This document shows, in pieces, positions 9,436 through 18,916 of a stretch of DNA of 64,000 nt. Under the pieces are notes generated by a model that ran no database searches, was not told the DNA's origin, and worked only from the letters and a program-made list of their open reading frames with translations. Source of the DNA: a gamma proteobacterium symbiont of Stewartia floridana (GTDB lineage Bacteria; Pseudomonadota; Gammaproteobacteria; Chromatiales; Chromatiaceae); assembly GCA_003676145.1 (NCBI GenBank), contig NAUB01000024.1, forward strand, positions 1-64,000. The letters are read 5' to 3'. Numbering within the stretch: the first letter of the stretch is position 1; the number at the start of each line of letters is the position of its first letter. The translations under genes were made by a program, and so were the position numbers.

Positions 9436-10086
9436 TTAGAAACGCTTCTCAAGCACCAGCACATCACCCTGGTCATCCATTTTGACCCGGTTGAGAAAAC
9501 TCATACCGAGTAAGACCCGGCCAGGCCCAGAGCCTTCGATGACGAAGCCTCTGACCCGTCGCAGTGTGATCTCCCCCACTTGAACCCGATCCAGGGTCAC
9601 CTCATAACCCTTGGTGACACCGTTGGCGGTGTTCACCATGATCGGTTTGCCTTTATAGCGGTACTGGACACCAAGACGCTTCGCCTGACTGGTATTCATC
9701 GCCACCGCGGTGGCGCCGGTATCGACCAGAAAATTCACGGTCAAGCCGTTGATCGTACCCACAGTGGAGTAGGCACCGGCCAGATCGCGCCAGACTTTCG
9801 CGGTTACCTGCTCGGGCTTACTGAATTGACTGGAGATATGTCCGCCCAGCTGATAGGTATCACGCTTGCCATCCACTTCGATCACAGCCTGCTTACTGGT
9901 AGCGGAGATCAGCAACACCCCTTCCGGCGAGGGTTTGTTGAGTTTCAGCAGCCTTCTGGTGCCATCGATATTGACCATCGCCTTATCGGCAAACAGCGCT
10001 TCCACCACAATCCGCTCCACCCCGACAGCTGGAGAGGCAGCAACAGAGAGCCAGAACAGGCAGATCAGCAGAGTTCGGTTTGTCAT
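9436..10086 (-). CDS. Retropepsin-like aspartic protease, periplasmic
   Basis: This 216-residue protein has a signal peptide (about 1-22) and a single retropepsin-like domain at 105-216. The catalytic motif VDTGA (D122) and the matching LLGMSFLNR near the C terminus are typical of the clan AA family TIGR02281. Such proteins would act as dimers; their natural targets are largely unknown. The gene directly abuts pgpA (no intergenic base), and the pair is probably one transcript. Confidence 0.85.
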   Translation of the reverse strand: MTNRTLLICLFWLSVAASPAVGVERIVVEALFADKAMVNIDGTRRLLKLNKPSPEGVLLISATSKQAVIEVDGKRDTYQLGGHISSQFSKPEQVTAKVWRDLAGAYSTVGTINGLTVNFLVDTGATAVAMNTSQAKRLGVQYRYKGKPIMVNTANGVTKGYEVTLDRVQVGEITLRRVRGFVIEGSGPGRVLLGMSFLNRVKMDDQGDVLVLEKRF

Positions 10087-10575
10087 TCAGAACCACTCCC
10101 ATTGATTCAACAGCACCAGGCAGAAGGCAGCAAAAACTCCGGCGATCAGATCGTCCACCATGATACCGAATCCGCCTTCGACCCGTTGATCGACCCAACG
10201 GATCGGCCAGGGTTTCACAATATCGAAAAAGCGGAACAGAATGAAACCGATCATCAGCCAAAACCAACCGCTGGGAGCAAACGCCATGGTTACCAGGTAA
10301 CCGACGATCTCATCCCAGACAATCCCGCCATGGTCATGCACACCCAGATCCCGGGATGTCTGCTCGCAGAGCCAGATGCCAATCAGAAACGCCACCGCGG
10401 TAATGGTTAGATAGTAGACCAGTGGCAGAGGTTGCATGGCCAGGTAGATCGGTATGCCGACCAGGGTACCGAGCGTACCCGGCGCCTTAGGCGACAGCCC
10501 GCTACCAAACCCGAAGGCCAGCAGATGCACGGGGTTGCCCATATTCGGTGGATTGCTTTGCTGTTCGCTACTCAT
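10087..10575 (-). CDS. pgpA: Phosphatidylglycerophosphatase A
   Basis: The 162-residue inner-membrane enzyme dephosphorylates phosphatidylglycerol phosphate to phosphatidylglycerol. Family signatures GFGSGLSPKAPGTLGT (22-37) and DDLIAGV near the C terminus, plus four hydrophobic segments, are clear. In most gammaproteobacteria pgpA directly follows thiL; here thiL ends about 7.2 kb away on the same strand, which suggests that the 10.6-17.8 kb block was inserted between them. Confidence 0.95.
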   Translation of the reverse strand: MSSEQQSNPPNMGNPVHLLAFGFGSGLSPKAPGTLGTLVGIPIYLAMQPLPLVYYLTITAVAFLIGIWLCEQTSRDLGVHDHGGIVWDEIVGYLVTMAFAPSGWFWLMIGFILFRFFDIVKPWPIRWVDQRVEGGFGIMVDDLIAGVFAAFCLVLLNQWEWF

Positions 10576-10609
10576 TTATCAGCTAGGGCCTGTTAACGCG
10601 AAACCAATT

Positions 10610-10631
10610 CGCCCAGCTGGGGCGGTTTTTT
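10610..10631 (+). terminator. Hairpin with T-run, possible terminator
   Basis: CGCCC (10610-10614) pairs with GGGCG (10620-10624) and is followed by six T (10626-10631). The form is that of a plus-strand terminator, yet both flanking genes are on the minus strand. It may be a leftover of an inserted element; the nearby TAGGGCCTGT (10584) recurs at 32309. Confidence 0.35.
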
Positions 10632-10808
10632 GTCTCCAGCATGGCAGAATGTGTGAATGATAACGCAGCTGGGCAGAAAATAGCCCCAATCATTTGATAA
10701 AAAGGGCGAATGGATTCTCTCTAATCGATGGAAAATCGAGTAATCCCCCCAGGCGACTGCTTTCGCAATGAGTGCGGATTCTTCTGCATGCCTGTCTGGG
10801 TATTACTT

Positions 10809-11540
10809 CTACTCATCTGAAGTCTTATGATCAAAATGGCCATTTTTTAAGAAAAACACGATCTGATCAATCACTGCATCGTTCCGCATGATGAACGTAT
10901 GGCCGGATTTCACCCTGAGAAAATCCCTCATTTCCGGCAGTTTGGTACGTTCAACGGCGACTTTACCGTCATCGGCCCCGGGTATTTCCGGTAGAAACCA
11001 GGGCTCCCCATCCGCTTCTCCTGCAATGATGCCAATTTCACCCTCGATCGGTTGAAGACGGTTGGGCAGACTGTTCTGATCCGTTCCCAGAACCTGGGCA
11101 TTGGGACCCATGATGGTTTGATAGAGAAATCCATCTTTCATCTCATCTGCCACTTCGCTGCCTTTGTTGGGTGGCGCCAACATCACGATACGGCCCAGAT
11201 CGTCAATCTGATGATTCTGCAGGTAGTAGCGCACGATAATTCCACCAAGGGAGTGTGTGACGAAGTGGATGGATGCAGCCTGGTTGTCACGACAGTATCG
11301 AATGGCCGACTCCACCATCGGTTTGGTGAATACCTCCAACCTCTGGGTCAGACTCGGGTAACTCTCATTCCATACCCGATATCCCTGCGCGATTAACGCA
11401 TCCTCGATCAAGCTCATCGACTGGGAGGTGCGCCCCATGCCGTGCAGAAGAATGGCGCAATCGCCCACGCCTGTGTCTGCCGGTGTGAGTGTCGGTAACA
11501 GCAACAGCAGTGCCGCGACAAAATGTAGCTCTCTTCTCAT
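10809..11540 (-). CDS. Secreted alpha/beta hydrolase (lipase-like)
   Basis: The 243-residue protein has a signal peptide (about 1-21) and a lipase-type alpha/beta hydrolase fold. LLHGMGRTS (31-39) is the oxyanion region, THSLGG (95-100, nucleophile S97) the elbow, and SGHTFIMR near 221 holds the likely catalytic histidine. It resembles PGAP1/triacylglycerol-lipase-type esterases; the substrate cannot be told. It lies 20 bp downstream of a PlsC-type acyltransferase, so the pair may remodel lipids together. Confidence 0.85.
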   Translation of the reverse strand: MRRELHFVAALLLLLPTLTPADTGVGDCAILLHGMGRTSQSMSLIEDALIAQGYRVWNESYPSLTQRLEVFTKPMVESAIRYCRDNQAASIHFVTHSLGGIIVRYYLQNHQIDDLGRIVMLAPPNKGSEVADEMKDGFLYQTIMGPNAQVLGTDQNSLPNRLQPIEGEIGIIAGEADGEPWFLPEIPGADDGKVAVERTKLPEMRDFLRVKSGHTFIMRNDAVIDQIVFFLKNGHFDHKTSDE

Positions 11541-11560
11541 TTGATCGATATGGGGTTGAT

Positions 11561-12934
11561 TCAGTGGTTTGAGAGCCGATTGGCTATCCTGACCATTTTG
11601 GCCAACTCCTTTTCCAGTGCCCGCCTTTTTTTCCGCAGGTAGTTTTTTAGGTCACGTTTTCTCAGAAACAGAACAAATACCCGGATGTTTTCCATAATCC
11701 TCTGCTTCTCTCCGCGCACCATCAACAGTACTGCAATACTGAGAATCAGTGTCACGATATAGGTCAACATCCACTGCCAACCGAAATATTCAAAGATCAG
11801 ATAGATCTGCAGACTCCACACGGATGAAAAACAGATCAATCCCAATACCATTTGGGCGGTATCGTATTGATTGGTTCCCTTGGCGAAATGGCGTGTTAAG
11901 TATTGAGTCATCTGGTACGGGATATAACTATTGAGAATAGCCCAAAGCGCAATCGGGAACACGACCAGTACCATCCCTACCATTCTTAGAACATAGAGCG
12001 CGATCAAAGTAGGCTTGTAATCGATCGAAAGCTGATAATCCTTGACCCCGCAATAGTGGCAGATCCGTTCGAAATGTTTGAGCTGGATAATCAGTGCCCT
12101 CACCCGGTCAGGCTCATAGTTTCTAAGCAGCTTTTGTGCATCGATGATGCGTTGCTGGGCACGAAATCGTTGTTGTAGATTTCGTCGATGGTATCTGCCA
12201 TTACGTAAGGCGAAAAAACGCTCTACCCGGTTGACCAGATGAATCTCTTCCCAACTCTCTGCATTCAGCGTGAGCGATGTTAGGCCCAGTCTGATTCTTT
12301 CGGTGAGTTCGGCAGCTTTCAGCTCATCGGTAAGGTTTGCAGGAAATGTCAGTTCGATCGGCTTGCCGAACTGCACTAATGCGGCACTTCTGAATTGACC
12401 CTTTTGCGGAAAGGTCAGACCGACTGGAATGACTGCGGGTTCGACACCGGTCATTTCAATCGTTCCTAAAGCCAGGCGTGCCGCCCCCGTTTTTAACGCA
12501 GACAACTTGGAGTCATCATGACTTTGTCCCTCGGGAAAGATAATCAGGGTCTCCCCTTTTGCAAGCAGTCCGTAACATTTTTCAAAGGTGTCCCTGTTTT
12601 TACTGACATCGACCCCCGGATCGTCTCGACGATAGATTGGTACCGCACCAATACGTTGCAGGATCGGTCTTAGCAAGGGATTATCGAATAAACCACTGCG
12701 CGTCAAAGGTCGAATGGCCTTTTGTGTTGCTGCCTGTATCACCACAGGGTCGGCCAGGGCATTGACATGGTTGGCGCAGAGCACAATACCTTGCTCCTCT
12801 GGCAGATTTTCCAAACCCGAGACCTCGAATCGGCGATAAAAGAGCTTTACCACCCATCGACAGAAGGTCTGCCAGAGTTTTTCAAACCAGCTCAGCTTTA
12901 TAACACTGGATATTGTGGTAGTTTGATTTTCCAT
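11561..12934 (-). CDS. PlsC-family glycerolipid acyltransferase
   Basis: This 457-residue protein has an N-terminal acyltransferase domain (about 30-250). Catalytic H56 and D62 sit in NHVNALAD, an H-x5-D spacing seen in the yeast Gat/Sct-like branch rather than the usual H-x4-D, and IIFPEGQS supplies the glycerophosphate-binding motif. Two to four hydrophobic segments (about 310-410) and a very basic C terminus follow, so it is membrane bound. It probably acylates lysophosphatidate or a related lysolipid. The longer C-terminal membrane part separates it from the housekeeping PlsC (about 240 residues). Confidence 0.82.
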   Translation of the reverse strand: MENQTTTISSVIKLSWFEKLWQTFCRWVVKLFYRRFEVSGLENLPEEQGIVLCANHVNALADPVVIQAATQKAIRPLTRSGLFDNPLLRPILQRIGAVPIYRRDDPGVDVSKNRDTFEKCYGLLAKGETLIIFPEGQSHDDSKLSALKTGAARLALGTIEMTGVEPAVIPVGLTFPQKGQFRSAALVQFGKPIELTFPANLTDELKAAELTERIRLGLTSLTLNAESWEEIHLVNRVERFFALRNGRYHRRNLQQRFRAQQRIIDAQKLLRNYEPDRVRALIIQLKHFERICHYCGVKDYQLSIDYKPTLIALYVLRMVGMVLVVFPIALWAILNSYIPYQMTQYLTRHFAKGTNQYDTAQMVLGLICFSSVWSLQIYLIFEYFGWQWMLTYIVTLILSIAVLLMVRGEKQRIMENIRVFVLFLRKRDLKNYLRKKRRALEKELAKMVRIANRLSNH

Positions 12935-13137
12935 GAGTTGATTCTCAATCCTTTGTCATTTCATCTGGTCATTATAATTGGCAATCGCCACCAACCCATA
13001 AACTCTCTAGATTATGGTGCCAACTGACCAACCGTTGGTTGGCTTTATTACTGGTTGAGAATTGAAAAGAAAACAGTTCAGCAGGTAGACAAAGCTGAAA
13101 CTAGCATCGGAATGTCAAATGGTCTGAGATAATAACT

Positions 13138-13162
13138 CCCCTCTCCCATCAAGGGAGAGGGG
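13138..13162. terminator. Strong hairpin, likely terminator
   Basis: CCCCTCTCCC (13138-13147) and GGGAGAGGGG (13153-13162) form a perfect 10-bp stem with a 5-nt loop, followed by CTTTTA on the plus strand. It lies just beyond the stop of the small secreted-protein gene at 13192 and could end that minus-strand transcript, although the T-run is better on the other strand. Confidence 0.5.
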
Positions 13163-13191
13163 CTTTTAGAGGCGTTGGTTCTTCGGACGGT

Positions 13192-13467
13192 TTACCAATT
13201 GATTGGGGTACCGACATCGATCAGGATGCTGCCGTAGCCTTCATCCACTCCATTTTGTGCAACATGGCGTGTATCGGCATAGCCACCTGCGTGGAGAATG
13301 GAGTTAGCGTAGGAATCGCCAATTCCCGGTTGTACAGCGGTTGCCAGTTGGGTCGATTCTGCGGTTCCATCATAGAGGTCATGGTTTTGGCCCGTTACAT
13401 CAAATGCACTGGCGTAGAGGTTGCTAGAAAGGAACATGGCTGCTGCTGTGAGTACGATTTTGTTCAT
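13192..13467 (-). CDS. Small secreted protein, unknown
   Basis: I do not recognise this 91-residue protein. It has a clear signal peptide (about 1-21, ending YASA) and a mature part of about 70 residues rich in Gly, Asp, Ala and Tyr with no cysteine. A good ribosome binding site (AGAGGA) lies 8 nt before the ATG, and a strong hairpin lies downstream, so it looks like a real single-gene unit. Its role is unknown. Confidence 0.6.
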   Translation of the reverse strand: MNKIVLTAAAMFLSSNLYASAFDVTGQNHDLYDGTAESTQLATAVQPGIGDSYANSILHAGGYADTRHVAQNGVDEGYGSILIDVGTPINW

Positions 13468-14048
13468 GGTGTTTTTCCTCTGTTTTTCAATTTTGATTCG
13501 CAGAAATTGCTGCGTTCAGTTACCTATACGCAGGGTTTTGCGGGTTGGATTCAATACTGTTTCTGAGTGAATTTGTTAATCGGTTTGCTGCATCTCAACC
13601 AATGGATATTCAGATGTGAGGCAAGGGGTTGCTAATAAGACAGAACGTCTCATTGACCTTTTGACATAGAGTAAATACCCGAACCCAATTGGAGTAACTG
13701 GCAGATGTTCAGATACTCTCTCTACACAGACACGGATGCTACAGACCACGCTTTCTCTGTAGTTTCACGCTCAACTCTTTTTGCGGCGTAGATAAACAGA
13801 AGAACGGATCCAGCGATGTCATTCGGTTAAGCGAATTCACTTTTCATAGCCAATAAGCAGCCAGACCATGAGAGTTTTCAGGCTGGATAATCATTGGTTT
13901 TCGATCCTGTCAATCGGTAGAGATACTCTGTCTATCCATAGGACATAATTTGAAAGTGGGTCTATGCTTCCTATATTGATTAGGGATCTACCGGAATCCA
14001 AATAAGCCGCTTTGTTGGAATAATAAATACAAAGAGGATCAACAGCTT
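13468..14048. other. 581-bp intergenic region
   Basis: No gene is visible. The stretch separates the divergent small secreted-protein gene and the CHAT-like operon, so it holds both promoters. A good candidate for the operon is listed at 13950-13977. The rest shows no repeats or remnants that I can identify. Confidence 0.6.
13950..13977 (+). promoter_or_regulatory. Candidate sigma-70 promoter of the CHAT-like operon
   Basis: TTGAAA (13950-13955) and TATATT (13972-13977) are separated by 16 bp, each one base from consensus. Transcription would start near 13984, giving a leader of about 65 nt with AGAGGA 10 nt before the ATG at 14049. Confidence 0.45.
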
Positions 14049-16307
14049 ATGAGTTCCAAGATTGATCAGCAGCGCAGCGTCACTCTGCGCCCGCTGTATG
14101 GCAATGAAGTCACGCTGACCTGCGATTGGGCCAAATTTCAGGCCGCAGCCATTCGCTGGAGTCGCTCCCTGCGCAATCGTCGCCGCTGGCTGACCAGTGA
14201 TGCCATCATTGAACGCCGCCGCCAGGCTGTCGAACAAGCGGCTGAGATCTTTATCGAGCTGAGGAATCCGAAAAAACATCAGGAGATCATCAGCCGCCTG
14301 GCGAAAGGCGGCATCGTCGAAGTGACACTGCCGCCATTTGAAAGTGAGTCCAAGGATTGGGCACTGAGAATTTTTCCCTGGGAGTATTTTCTATCCACTT
14401 TGACCCGTGAAACCCGCAAGGCACAGCAACCGCCACTGCCATTTCTGATCACCCGGGTATTGCCGCTGGAACACGCCGACAGGGATTACGCAACCATCGC
14501 GGACGACAACATACTGATGGCCCAATGCGCCCCAAAACCTCTGGAGGCGCTCTACAGTTTCCGTTCTGAAGTGGAACTGATGCGCATCAACCTGGACCTG
14601 AAAGATTGGGATTTTGTTCTTCCCAATCCCAACAGTAGCACGCTGAAAGATCGCATCGCTGATCAGTCTCCCGGTCTCGTCCATCTGGCCGGTTTCGATC
14701 TGCACCAGGCGCTACACTACCTGCCGCCGCAAATCAGCGAAGGGGTGGGTCGGCATGAGGATGGTTTTATCATCTCCGATCCGCAAGGGGTGGCGGTAGC
14801 CCTGAAGCCTGAACAACTGGCTGAAATCGTCAATGCCGGCGCACTCAAACCGGCCCTCGTATCGGTAAATGTCTATAACTCTGCAGCCCGCCTTTGTGCC
14901 CTGGCAGTCGCCCATGGTGCCAGGGTTGCGGTGGGTTTCCAGGATGAGATCGATAACCATCTGGCCGAGATATTTTTTGCCAGTCTCTATCGTGCCTGGC
15001 ACGACGATCCTGACACATACGTTCTACCCGCCTTTCAGGCGGCCTTCGAAGAGACCCGAAAACTGCCCGATGAGTACCGTATGCAGGGCAGCGGTATCGT
15101 TCTCTGGTCCAACACCTCCCTGTTATATCAAGTCAGTGAGCGTGAACGTAGTGTGCCACTGATTGAACGGCCATCCACGGGTAGTGGGGACGGGGTTGGT
15201 GATCTGTTACTCGATATTGCACCTTATCAGCGTCTCAACTACGCCATTCTGCACAATCGCGGCCACCTGTTCACTCAGTTCAACGTAACACGGACCTCGC
15301 GGAACTCCCCGGATAAGGTGCACGTGGAAGTCGTCGCCCGCGTCGGTGCGCAGGAGTACCCCTACCGTGGCTCCCACAGTACCGGCGAGGTGGGAAAACC
15401 GGAAGATATCGGCAAGTACATACGCATACCGCTCTCCTGGGACTACCTGCGAACCCTCTCGGAGACTTTGCGAACCACTGTCTATGTACGAATTACCGCC
15501 CACGATAATGTCATCGAGGAGAAGACTTACCAGGTGGATGTGGCACCGCTCGAGGAGTGGAGCGACACAGACGAAGACCGCATCTGGCTGCCATCCTTCG
15601 TGTTACCCAGGGATGTGGCCGTGATCGACGCGGTAGCCGGTGCACGACGCTATTTGAGCGCATTGAGCGACGATCCGAACGCCGGTTTTGATGGCTACCA
15701 GAGTTACGGTCTCTATGTGGATGATCCCTACGGACCGGTGGACACCCAGGTCAGAACAATCTGGTCGGCACTCGTCCTCGATCACCGTCTGCAATACATC
15801 AATCCACCACCATCCTACTATGCCAAAGCGCAAAGGGTGCGCAGTCCATCGGAGGTGTTACGACGCTCTCATGGCACCTGCATTGATCTGACATTGTTGC
15901 TGGCCGCCTGCCTGGAATACATCGAGATCCACCCGGTACTGTTTCTCATCGAAGGTCACGCTTTTCCAGGTTACTGGCGCAGCCCGCAACAGGCGGATTA
16001 CTTTGTTCAAGGTGACTACCCCGACGGTGAGACGGACGCTGAAGAACTGACTGAGGATATGGGCACACCGTCCTGGATGTACTCCAAGGCCCATCTGGAG
16101 CGTATCTACGCCTTTGTATCGGCCGGGCACCTGGTACCTATCGAGAGTACGCTGCTAACCTCCAACAGCGGTTTCTTCGCCGCATGCGATGCAGGCATCG
16201 AGTCACTCAGCGATCCCGACCGATTCCAGTATCTGATCGATGTGCGCCGCGCCAGAAGCGATCCCCAGGGCGCCACCCCACTACCTATCAATAATCAAAT
16301 GTCATGA
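14049..16307 (+). CDS. Degenerate CHAT-like domain fused to transglutaminase-like cysteine protease domain
   Basis: The 752-residue protein has two recognisable halves. Residues about 60-365 look like a CHAT (caspase-like) domain: WALRIFPWEYFL (104-115), LVHLAGFDLH (210-219) and SVNVYNSAARL (272-282) followed by the usual Gly-Ala-rich helix and a surface-tail. The catalytic positions are changed: the second His of the H-x3-HG motif is F216/D217 and the Cys position is Y276, so the domain looks inactive. Residues about 520-710 form a transglutaminase-like domain with C611 in GTCIDLTLLLA, H637 in GHAFPGYW and a possible acidic partner E699 in PIEST. This motif pair recalls the one in DUF4011-type helicase fusions. 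The middle (380-510) resembles a beta-sandwich linker. Its stop overlaps the next gene (ATGA). A defence or regulated-proteolysis role is inference only. Confidence 0.7.
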   Translation: MSSKIDQQRSVTLRPLYGNEVTLTCDWAKFQAAAIRWSRSLRNRRRWLTSDAIIERRRQAVEQAAEIFIELRNPKKHQEIISRLAKGGIVEVTLPPFESESKDWALRIFPWEYFLSTLTRETRKAQQPPLPFLITRVLPLEHADRDYATIADDNILMAQCAPKPLEALYSFRSEVELMRINLDLKDWDFVLPNPNSSTLKDRIADQSPGLVHLAGFDLHQALHYLPPQISEGVGRHEDGFIISDPQGVAVALKPEQLAEIVNAGALKPALVSVNVYNSAARLCALAVAHGARVAVGFQDEIDNHLAEIFFASLYRAWHDDPDTYVLPAFQAAFEETRKLPDEYRMQGSGIVLWSNTSLLYQVSERERSVPLIERPSTGSGDGVGDLLLDIAPYQRLNYAILHNRGHLFTQFNVTRTSRNSPDKVHVEVVARVGAQEYPYRGSHSTGEVGKPEDIGKYIRIPLSWDYLRTLSETLRTTVYVRITAHDNVIEEKTYQVDVAPLEEWSDTDEDRIWLPSFVLPRDVAVIDAVAGARRYLSALSDDPNAGFDGYQSYGLYVDDPYGPVDTQVRTIWSALVLDHRLQYINPPPSYYAKAQRVRSPSEVLRRSHGTCIDLTLLLAACLEYIEIHPVLFLIEGHAFPGYWRSPQQADYFVQGDYPDGETDAEELTEDMGTPSWMYSKAHLERIYAFVSAGHLVPIESTLLTSNSGFFAACDAGIESLSDPDRFQYLIDVRRARSDPQGATPLPINNQMS

Positions 16308-17638
16308 CAGACGATATACGTGTAAACAGTAAGCATCTGGATCGAGCGCTTGAGGCGTTGAATCTCACGCCGGATCCCGACACCCTGAAATCAGCCGACT
16401 CACTCGGCCGGCCGGGCCCTCGCCGCGCCGGGGCGAAAAAGGCGGCCTTGCAAATGACCAAGATGCGGGTGCTGGATATCGGTGGCGAAGCCCTGAGCCT
16501 CGAAGAGCGGCCACTGACCCCGGTTTCACCCAAACGAAGGGGACGCCCTCGCAAAGTAACCGGCAGAGAGCAGGTCAAACTGGAACGCCCGATGTCACTG
16601 TTGCCCTACAACCAGGTCACCCAGGCGGTGGCCCTGCTCGATTATAAATTGACCCCCGAGCGAGGTTTGCGCGAATGGAAGAACGGCAAGATCGTTGGTG
16701 ATGGAACGGATATCAAACCCATGGGCAAAGGCAAAAAAATATTGCTGTTCGTGCACGGCACCTTCAGCAAATCGGATGCCTACTTTGACCAGATAGACAG
16801 AAGAGGCTTCAAGGCCGGTGATGAGTTCCTGCGCTGGGCAAGCCGGCAATACGACCAGATACTCACCTTCGACCATGCCACTCTCTCGAAGAGTCCATTC
16901 GTAAATGCCCACACACTTGCGCTTGCCATGGGCAATACAAACGCCGATGTGGATATCATCAGCCACAGCCGCGGTGGTGTGGTAACCCGCTGGTGGGTTG
17001 AGGCTTTGGACCGGGGGCGTGGCAAAAGGCGGGTGGTATTTGCCGGATCCCCATTGGCCGGTACCGGACTGGCCTCCCCGGCCAACATCCGGGGCGCTAT
17101 GGATATGGCCTATAACATCGGCAATGTCATCACCAAGGTCAGTGCTGCGGTGCCCTTGCTGATGTTTGCCACCGGTATGTTTCAGATCATCACCTCGGTG
17201 TTGCGAGTCGCCGGCAAGACACCCTTGGCCGATGCGGTGGTGGCCATCGTTCCCGGACTCGCCGGTCAATCCCGGGTCGGCAACAACTACGAACTGCTGA
17301 GCTTGCGAAGTTATGCAAATCCCCGCGCGGATCGAGACTATTTTTTTATCGTATCCGATTTTGAGAGTGAGAAAGTTGGCTGGAAGTTCTGGAAGGTGTT
17401 TCGCAAAGGAAAGCTGAAGATGAAGCTTGCCGATATCGGAACAGATATCCTGTTCGAAGGTAAAAATGATCTGGTTGTCGACACCCTCTCCATGACCGAT
17501 TTGACCGATGAACTGATCATCCCGGATTCACAGATTCTCGACTATGGCACCCAGAGTAAAGTGATCCATACAAACTACTTTGAACAGGCCAAGACCCTGG
17601 CCTTTATTCGTAAATCATTTGAGACTACGTCGGGATAG
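16304..17638 (+). CDS. Alpha/beta hydrolase partner of the CHAT-like protein
   Basis: The 444-residue protein has a disordered, basic N terminus (about 1-100, with RRGRPRK at 78-84) and an alpha/beta hydrolase fold from about 143. FVHGTFS (149-155) is the oxyanion region; the nucleophile elbow is SHSRGG (S222); D389 and H422 are candidate triad members. A hydrophobic stretch (about 275-300) may touch membranes. It resembles the PGAP1-like/DUF7379 hydrolases often found next to CHAT genes, an assignment from memory. The 4-bp overlap with the upstream gene indicates translational coupling. No signal peptide is seen, so it is probably cytoplasmic. Whether it cleaves lipids or other esters is unknown. 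Confidence 0.75.
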   Translation: MTDDIRVNSKHLDRALEALNLTPDPDTLKSADSLGRPGPRRAGAKKAALQMTKMRVLDIGGEALSLEERPLTPVSPKRRGRPRKVTGREQVKLERPMSLLPYNQVTQAVALLDYKLTPERGLREWKNGKIVGDGTDIKPMGKGKKILLFVHGTFSKSDAYFDQIDRRGFKAGDEFLRWASRQYDQILTFDHATLSKSPFVNAHTLALAMGNTNADVDIISHSRGGVVTRWWVEALDRGRGKRRVVFAGSPLAGTGLASPANIRGAMDMAYNIGNVITKVSAAVPLLMFATGMFQIITSVLRVAGKTPLADAVVAIVPGLAGQSRVGNNYELLSLRSYANPRADRDYFFIVSDFESEKVGWKFWKVFRKGKLKMKLADIGTDILFEGKNDLVVDTLSMTDLTDELIIPDSQILDYGTQSKVIHTNYFEQAKTLAFIRKSFETTSG

Positions 17639-17818
17639 TAGATAAGACCCAAGTTCAATAAACCACACTAACCATTCGATCAGAAACTTTGGCTTCAAAT
17701 GGACGACTTTGCCAGGATCTACCGCCAACTGAACTCCTTTGCGGCATTAATCAGAATGAGCGACGACTGCACAACTTGACTGATTCCGTTGGCAAGAAGA
17801 TGCACCGATGGATCGGTG

Positions 17819-18802
17819 CTAGCTGGTCCTGAAGTGATCGAACCCAAGCTGTGGTGGGTGCCATGCTTCGCCTTGCTTATCGACACAACGCAAGCCCGGT
17901 TCTGCTTCGACACAGCCTATGCGACTGATCGGCAGTGACAACTGTCTGGCAACGGCCGACACCGCCTCACGACATTCAGCGGGCAGGGTCAGGCAGAGCT
18001 CGTAGTCATCACCCGCTGAAACCAAGCGGGACCAATCCATATCATCCCCCATGACCGCACGCAGTTCAGCTGAAACAGGCAACTGCTCAAGTTGCAGACT
18101 GGCCCCTACGCCACTCTTTGAAAGGATATGTCCCAGGTCAGCAAGCAGACCATCAGAGAGATCAATGGCGCTATGGGCCAGATGGCGTAGTGCAATGCCT
18201 GCCTCCACTCTCGGTTGCGGCCGCTCCAATCGGTCGACCAGTTTCTGCTGAGCTGCTGTGAAAGCCTGTGTTGATTCAAGCAAGCGCAACCCCATCGCCG
18301 CATCACCCAGGGTCCCGGTGACATAGATATCGTCCCCAACCTGCGCGCCGTCACGACGCATCGCCTGATCTTTTGCAACCATTCCATGGATCTGTACAGT
18401 GAGACTGAGCGGTCCTCTGGTGGTATCGCCACCCACCAGGGAGACGTTGAATCGATTCGCCAACTCGGCGAATCCTCGACAAAAGCCGGCGATCCACTGT
18501 TCATCCACTTCCGGCAGAGTCAGTGCCAGGGTGGCCCAGCTGGGTTCAGCGCCCATCGCGGCCATGTCACTCAGATTGACCGCCAATGCCTTATGCCCCA
18601 GTGCCTCGGCGGACACATCCTGAAAAAAGTGTACCCCCGAGACCATCGTATCGACACTCACCACCAACAAGCTCTCTTCCGGCACCTGCAGCAACGCAGC
18701 ATCATCGCCAACCCCCAGAACCACATCCTGGCGCGGATTGGTGAGCTGTTTGAAATATTGGTTAATCAGGGCGAACTCAGGGGTCTCTTTATTGATCTTC
18801 AT
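17819..18802 (-). CDS. thiL: Thiamine-monophosphate kinase
   Basis: The 327-residue enzyme phosphorylates thiamine monophosphate to the active diphosphate. The PurM-like N-terminal motif GVGDDAALL (30-38), SVDTMVSGVHF (49-59) and VGGDTTRG identify the family, and DLSDGLLADLGH near 215 completes the substrate site. Length is normal. In relatives thiL lies between nusB and pgpA; here it stands alone, about 8.8 kb from nusB and 7.2 kb from pgpA, all on the same strand. Confidence 0.95.
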   Translation of the reverse strand: MKINKETPEFALINQYFKQLTNPRQDVVLGVGDDAALLQVPEESLLVVSVDTMVSGVHFFQDVSAEALGHKALAVNLSDMAAMGAEPSWATLALTLPEVDEQWIAGFCRGFAELANRFNVSLVGGDTTRGPLSLTVQIHGMVAKDQAMRRDGAQVGDDIYVTGTLGDAAMGLRLLESTQAFTAAQQKLVDRLERPQPRVEAGIALRHLAHSAIDLSDGLLADLGHILSKSGVGASLQLEQLPVSAELRAVMGDDMDWSRLVSAGDDYELCLTLPAECREAVSAVARQLSLPISRIGCVEAEPGLRCVDKQGEAWHPPQLGFDHFRTS

Positions 18803-18916
18803 CTGATAATCAGCAATTGTCTCCTATAATTGGCAGTGTAACTTTCCACCAAAAGAAGAACAAAGCGAGATTCCCTCCGGGGTTGAATTAAAAAGAAGAA
18901 GAAAGAGGCGGTAGTA

